Shown here: positions 5,477-7,214 of the stretch, piece by piece | Position numbering within the stretch: the first letter of the stretch is position 1 | Layout: the number at the start of each line of letters is the position of its first letter | NCBI GenBank assembly: GCA_009936695.1 | Contig: JAACEA010000517.1 | Location: 1 to 7,214 of the forward strand | Origin: Planctomycetia bacterium | GTDB lineage: Bacteria > Planctomycetota > Phycisphaerae > Phycisphaerales > SM1A02 | Direction of reading: 5' to 3' | Length of the DNA: 7,214 bases | The notes under the pieces: generated by a model | Database searches by the model: none | What the model was told of the DNA's origin: nothing | The model's input: the letters and a program-made list of their open reading frames with translations, nothing else | Program-made: the position numbers and the translations under genes

Positions 5477-6432
5477 CGAAGCAGACCTCGCTTCCGGAGG
5501 TAGTCGAGCAGGAGCGCGTCGAGATCGGTCGAGGTGTCGACCAGGGTGTGCATGATGCTCCGGCGAATGCAGTAGTCGCGAAGCGAGCCGCAATAGGCGT
5601 CGAGTCGACGCCGGTAGCCGCGAAGCACCGCGGAGTTGACCGTCACTTCCGCTTCGTCATCGTCCTCCAGATCCACCAGACGCAGGTCACCGCTCATGCC
5701 GTGTCGCCCCGGATCGATCTCCTGCGGCGCGAGCACCTGCATCGCGAACACGTCGTAGCCGCGTCCAGCCACGTATCGAAGCCCGCGCTCGAAGCCCTCC
5801 TTCTGCAGGAAGTCGCTCAACACGATCATCACGCCGCGGCCCTGACGGGTGAGGGCGATCCGTCGCATCGCCTCCTCGAACCCACCGTTGCCACCGGGCT
5901 CGAGCTCGAGAAGCCACCGCCCCATCTCGTGCGTCCTTCGACGACCCCGAAGATTCGAGATCCGCTGGAGGCCCGCCGGACCACCCTCCGAATCGAGTCC
6001 GCCGAACGCCGCGAGGGAGACCCGGTTCTGGTTGACCAGCCCGATGTAGCCCAGGGCCATCGCGAGCCGTCGCGCGTATTCGAACTTCGAAGGATCGCCC
6101 CAGTGCATGCTGGAGGTGCCGTCCACGACCACGATGAGCGAGAGATCCTCCTCCTCGAGGAAGATCTTCAGGAAGAGTCGATCGAGCCGTCCGTAGATGT
6201 TCCAGTCGACGAAGCGGAGATCGTCCCCGTGCACGTACGGCCGGAAGTCCGCGAACTCGACGCTCTGGCCTCGCCGCTTGCTTCGGCGTTCGCCCTGGAC
6301 CCGTCCGTTGAAGATCTTCCGGCTGACCACGTCGAGGTGGTCGAGCCGCGCCATGAGGCGACTGTCGATGAGTTCATCGACCTTCGTGGGCCGGCTCGAA
6401 CGCGGCGGCGGACCGTCGGGAAAACGACTCAT
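5473..6432 (-). CDS. DUF58 / VWA-like protein of a MoxR operon
   Basis: The 319-residue protein carries the full DUF58 signature: RRGQSVEFADFRPYVHGDDLRFVDWNIYGR at 53-82, then LFLKIFLEEEDLSLIVVVDGTSSMHWG at 86-112. The VWA-like MIDAS reads DxTxS (D104, T106, S108), with Thr where Ser is more usual; VLSDF at 204-208 is the later acidic loop. There are no membrane segments or signal peptide, so it is probably cytoplasmic or membrane-associated. The ATG at 6432 is chosen because it overlaps the MoxR stop as ATGA and the protein then has typical DUF58 length; an upstream extension to 6519 would run inside moxR. The 3' end overlaps the VWA gene start in the same way. DUF58 proteins are characteristically encoded beside MoxR ATPases and are thought to be their partners or targets; the molecular activity is unknown. 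Confidence 0.95.
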   Translation of the reverse strand: MSRFPDGPPPRSSRPTKVDELIDSRLMARLDHLDVVSRKIFNGRVQGERRSKRRGQSVEFADFRPYVHGDDLRFVDWNIYGRLDRLFLKIFLEEEDLSLIVVVDGTSSMHWGDPSKFEYARRLAMALGYIGLVNQNRVSLAAFGGLDSEGGPAGLQRISNLRGRRRTHEMGRWLLELEPGGNGGFEEAMRRIALTRQGRGVMIVLSDFLQKEGFERGLRYVAGRGYDVFAMQVLAPQEIDPGRHGMSGDLRLVDLEDDDEAEVTVNSAVLRGYRRRLDAYCGSLRDYCIRRSIMHTLVDTSTDLDALLLDYLRKRGLLR

Positions 6433-7214
6433 CGCGTTCCTCCCGCGAAGACCGCGCCGGCCGGTGGCCCGTCCTCCGGATGGTCGGCGTCCGCCGGCAC
6501 CCGCTCGAGCACGCCGCACACGATCTCGTCCGCGTCGACCCCGTCCGCCTCCGCTTCGAAGGTCCGGACCAGGCGATGCCGGAGCGCCGGAAGCGCGACC
6601 CGGCGCACGTCGTCGAGACTTGCCGCATACCGTCCGTCCATGAGGGCCACGACCTTGGCCGTGGCCACCAGGGCCTGGGCCGCCCGAGGACTCGCACCGA
6701 TGCGGATGTAGTGCCGGAACTCGGGAATCTCGAACTCCCCATCGGGATGGGTCGCGAGGACCAGTCGAATGGCATAGTCCTTGACGGAATCGGCGATCAC
6801 GATCCGGCGTGCGAGCGCTCGTCCCGCGAGCACGTCTTCGGCGTCGAGGACCGGCGTGACCTCGACCTCCCCCGGGACCGTGGTCCGCCGGATGATCTCC
6901 GTGAGCTCCTCGCGAATCGCGTAGGGGACGGTGATCTTGAGCAGGAATCGATCGAGTTGCGCCTCCGGCAGTGGGAAGGTTCCCTCCTGCTCGATCGGAT
7001 TCTGGGTCGCGAGCACGAGGAACGGATCCGGGAGACGGCGGGTCTCGGTACCGACGGAGACCGAACGTTCCTGCATCGCCTCGAGCATCGCGGACTGACT
7101 CTTCGGCGTGGCGCGGTTGATTTCGTCGGCGAGCACGATGTTCGCGAAGATCGGACCCTCCCGGAACCGGAACGCCCGACCGCCCACACCGTCCTCGACG
7201 ACGATCGTGGTCCC
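6429..7214 (-). CDS. MoxR-family AAA+ ATPase (5' end beyond the window)
   Basis: The frame runs through the right window edge, so the 261 codons seen lack the N-terminus, including Walker A (MoxR proteins usually have about 320-340 residues). Numbering from the edge, the visible motifs are FRFREGPIFANIVLADEINRATPKSQSAMLEAMQE with Walker B LADE at 28-31, sensor 1 ATQNP at 69-73, EAQLDRF at 84-90, and sensor 2 GASPRA at 173-178, followed by the lid sequence YAASLDDVRRVALPALRHRL. This order is diagnostic of MoxR. Internal GTG or ATG codons are not the real start. MoxR ATPases are chaperone-like AAA+ proteins that assemble or activate VWA-domain or cofactor-containing partners; the two downstream genes are the obvious partners here. 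The promoter is outside the window. Confidence 0.95.
   Translation of the reverse strand, partial: GTTIVVEDGVGGRAFRFREGPIFANIVLADEINRATPKSQSAMLEAMQERSVSVGTETRRLPDPFLVLATQNPIEQEGTFPLPEAQLDRFLLKITVPYAIREELTEIIRRTTVPGEVEVTPVLDAEDVLAGRALARRIVIADSVKDYAIRLVLATHPDGEFEIPEFRHYIRIGASPRAAQALVATAKVVALMDGRYAASLDDVRRVALPALRHRLVRTFEAEADGVDADEIVCGVLERVPADADHPEDGPPAGAVFAGGTR

Noticed and set aside
3986..5503. Plus-strand open frame of 505 codons opposite the VWA gene
   Set aside because: Antisense shadow: Arg/Asp/His/Glu-rich low-complexity sequence, while the minus strand encodes clear BatA and VWA motifs.
5477..5593. N-terminal extension of the VWA protein by 39 residues
   Set aside because: It lies entirely inside the DUF58 gene and is Arg/His/Pro-rich. 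The ATGA overlap and the immediate BatA-type membrane segment favour the start at 5476.
5320..6711. Plus-strand open frame of 463 codons opposite the DUF58 and MoxR genes
   Set aside because: It spans two well-identified genes in antisense and shows no domain pattern.
1..7214. CRISPR arrays, tRNA or rRNA genes, insertion sequences
   Set aside because: No regularly spaced repeats, no cloverleaf-like sequence and no transposase were seen on reading both strands by eye.

Overview
The window looks like a chromosomal segment of a high-GC member of the Planctomycetota, perhaps a Phycisphaerae-like lineage. This is an inference from gene content and style: a MoxR/DUF58/BatA-VWA operon, a TPR-YggX fusion, TPR regulators, and genes with weak or absent Shine-Dalgarno sites. 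No rRNA or phylogenetic marker is present, so the assignment is moderate at best.

Layout. The left half (about 190-3400) is transcribed rightward. It begins with an XRE-type helix-turn-helix plus TPR-like regulator (192-959) whose reading frame is cut by an in-frame TAA at 957-959. The same frame continues with coding-like codons to 1439, so one ancestral gene of about 415 codons appears split. Fifteen bases further on, behind a near-ideal ribosome binding site, lies a small protein with a signal peptide (1455-1778). A stretch without a gene (1779-2130) follows and holds an exceptional perfect 16-bp inverted repeat and several smaller dyads. Then come an excisionase/MerR-like helix-turn-helix protein (2131-2628) and a TPR domain fused to a YggX Fe(II)-trafficking domain (2732-3397).

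The right half (3473-7214) is transcribed leftward, converging on the YggX gene. It is a tight three-gene operon in the order MoxR AAA+ ATPase (5' end beyond the window), DUF58 protein, BatA/VWA membrane protein. Both junctions are 4-bp ATGA overlaps, which suggests translational coupling and co-assembly. By family knowledge, MoxR ATPases act as chaperone-like remodellers with VWA-domain partners at the membrane.

The most unusual points are the nonsense codon in the HTH-TPR regulator, the pairing of that regulator with a small exported protein (superficially like RRNPP receptor-propeptide pairs, and only a hypothesis), the TPR-YggX fusion, and the long perfect hairpin before the excisionase-like gene.
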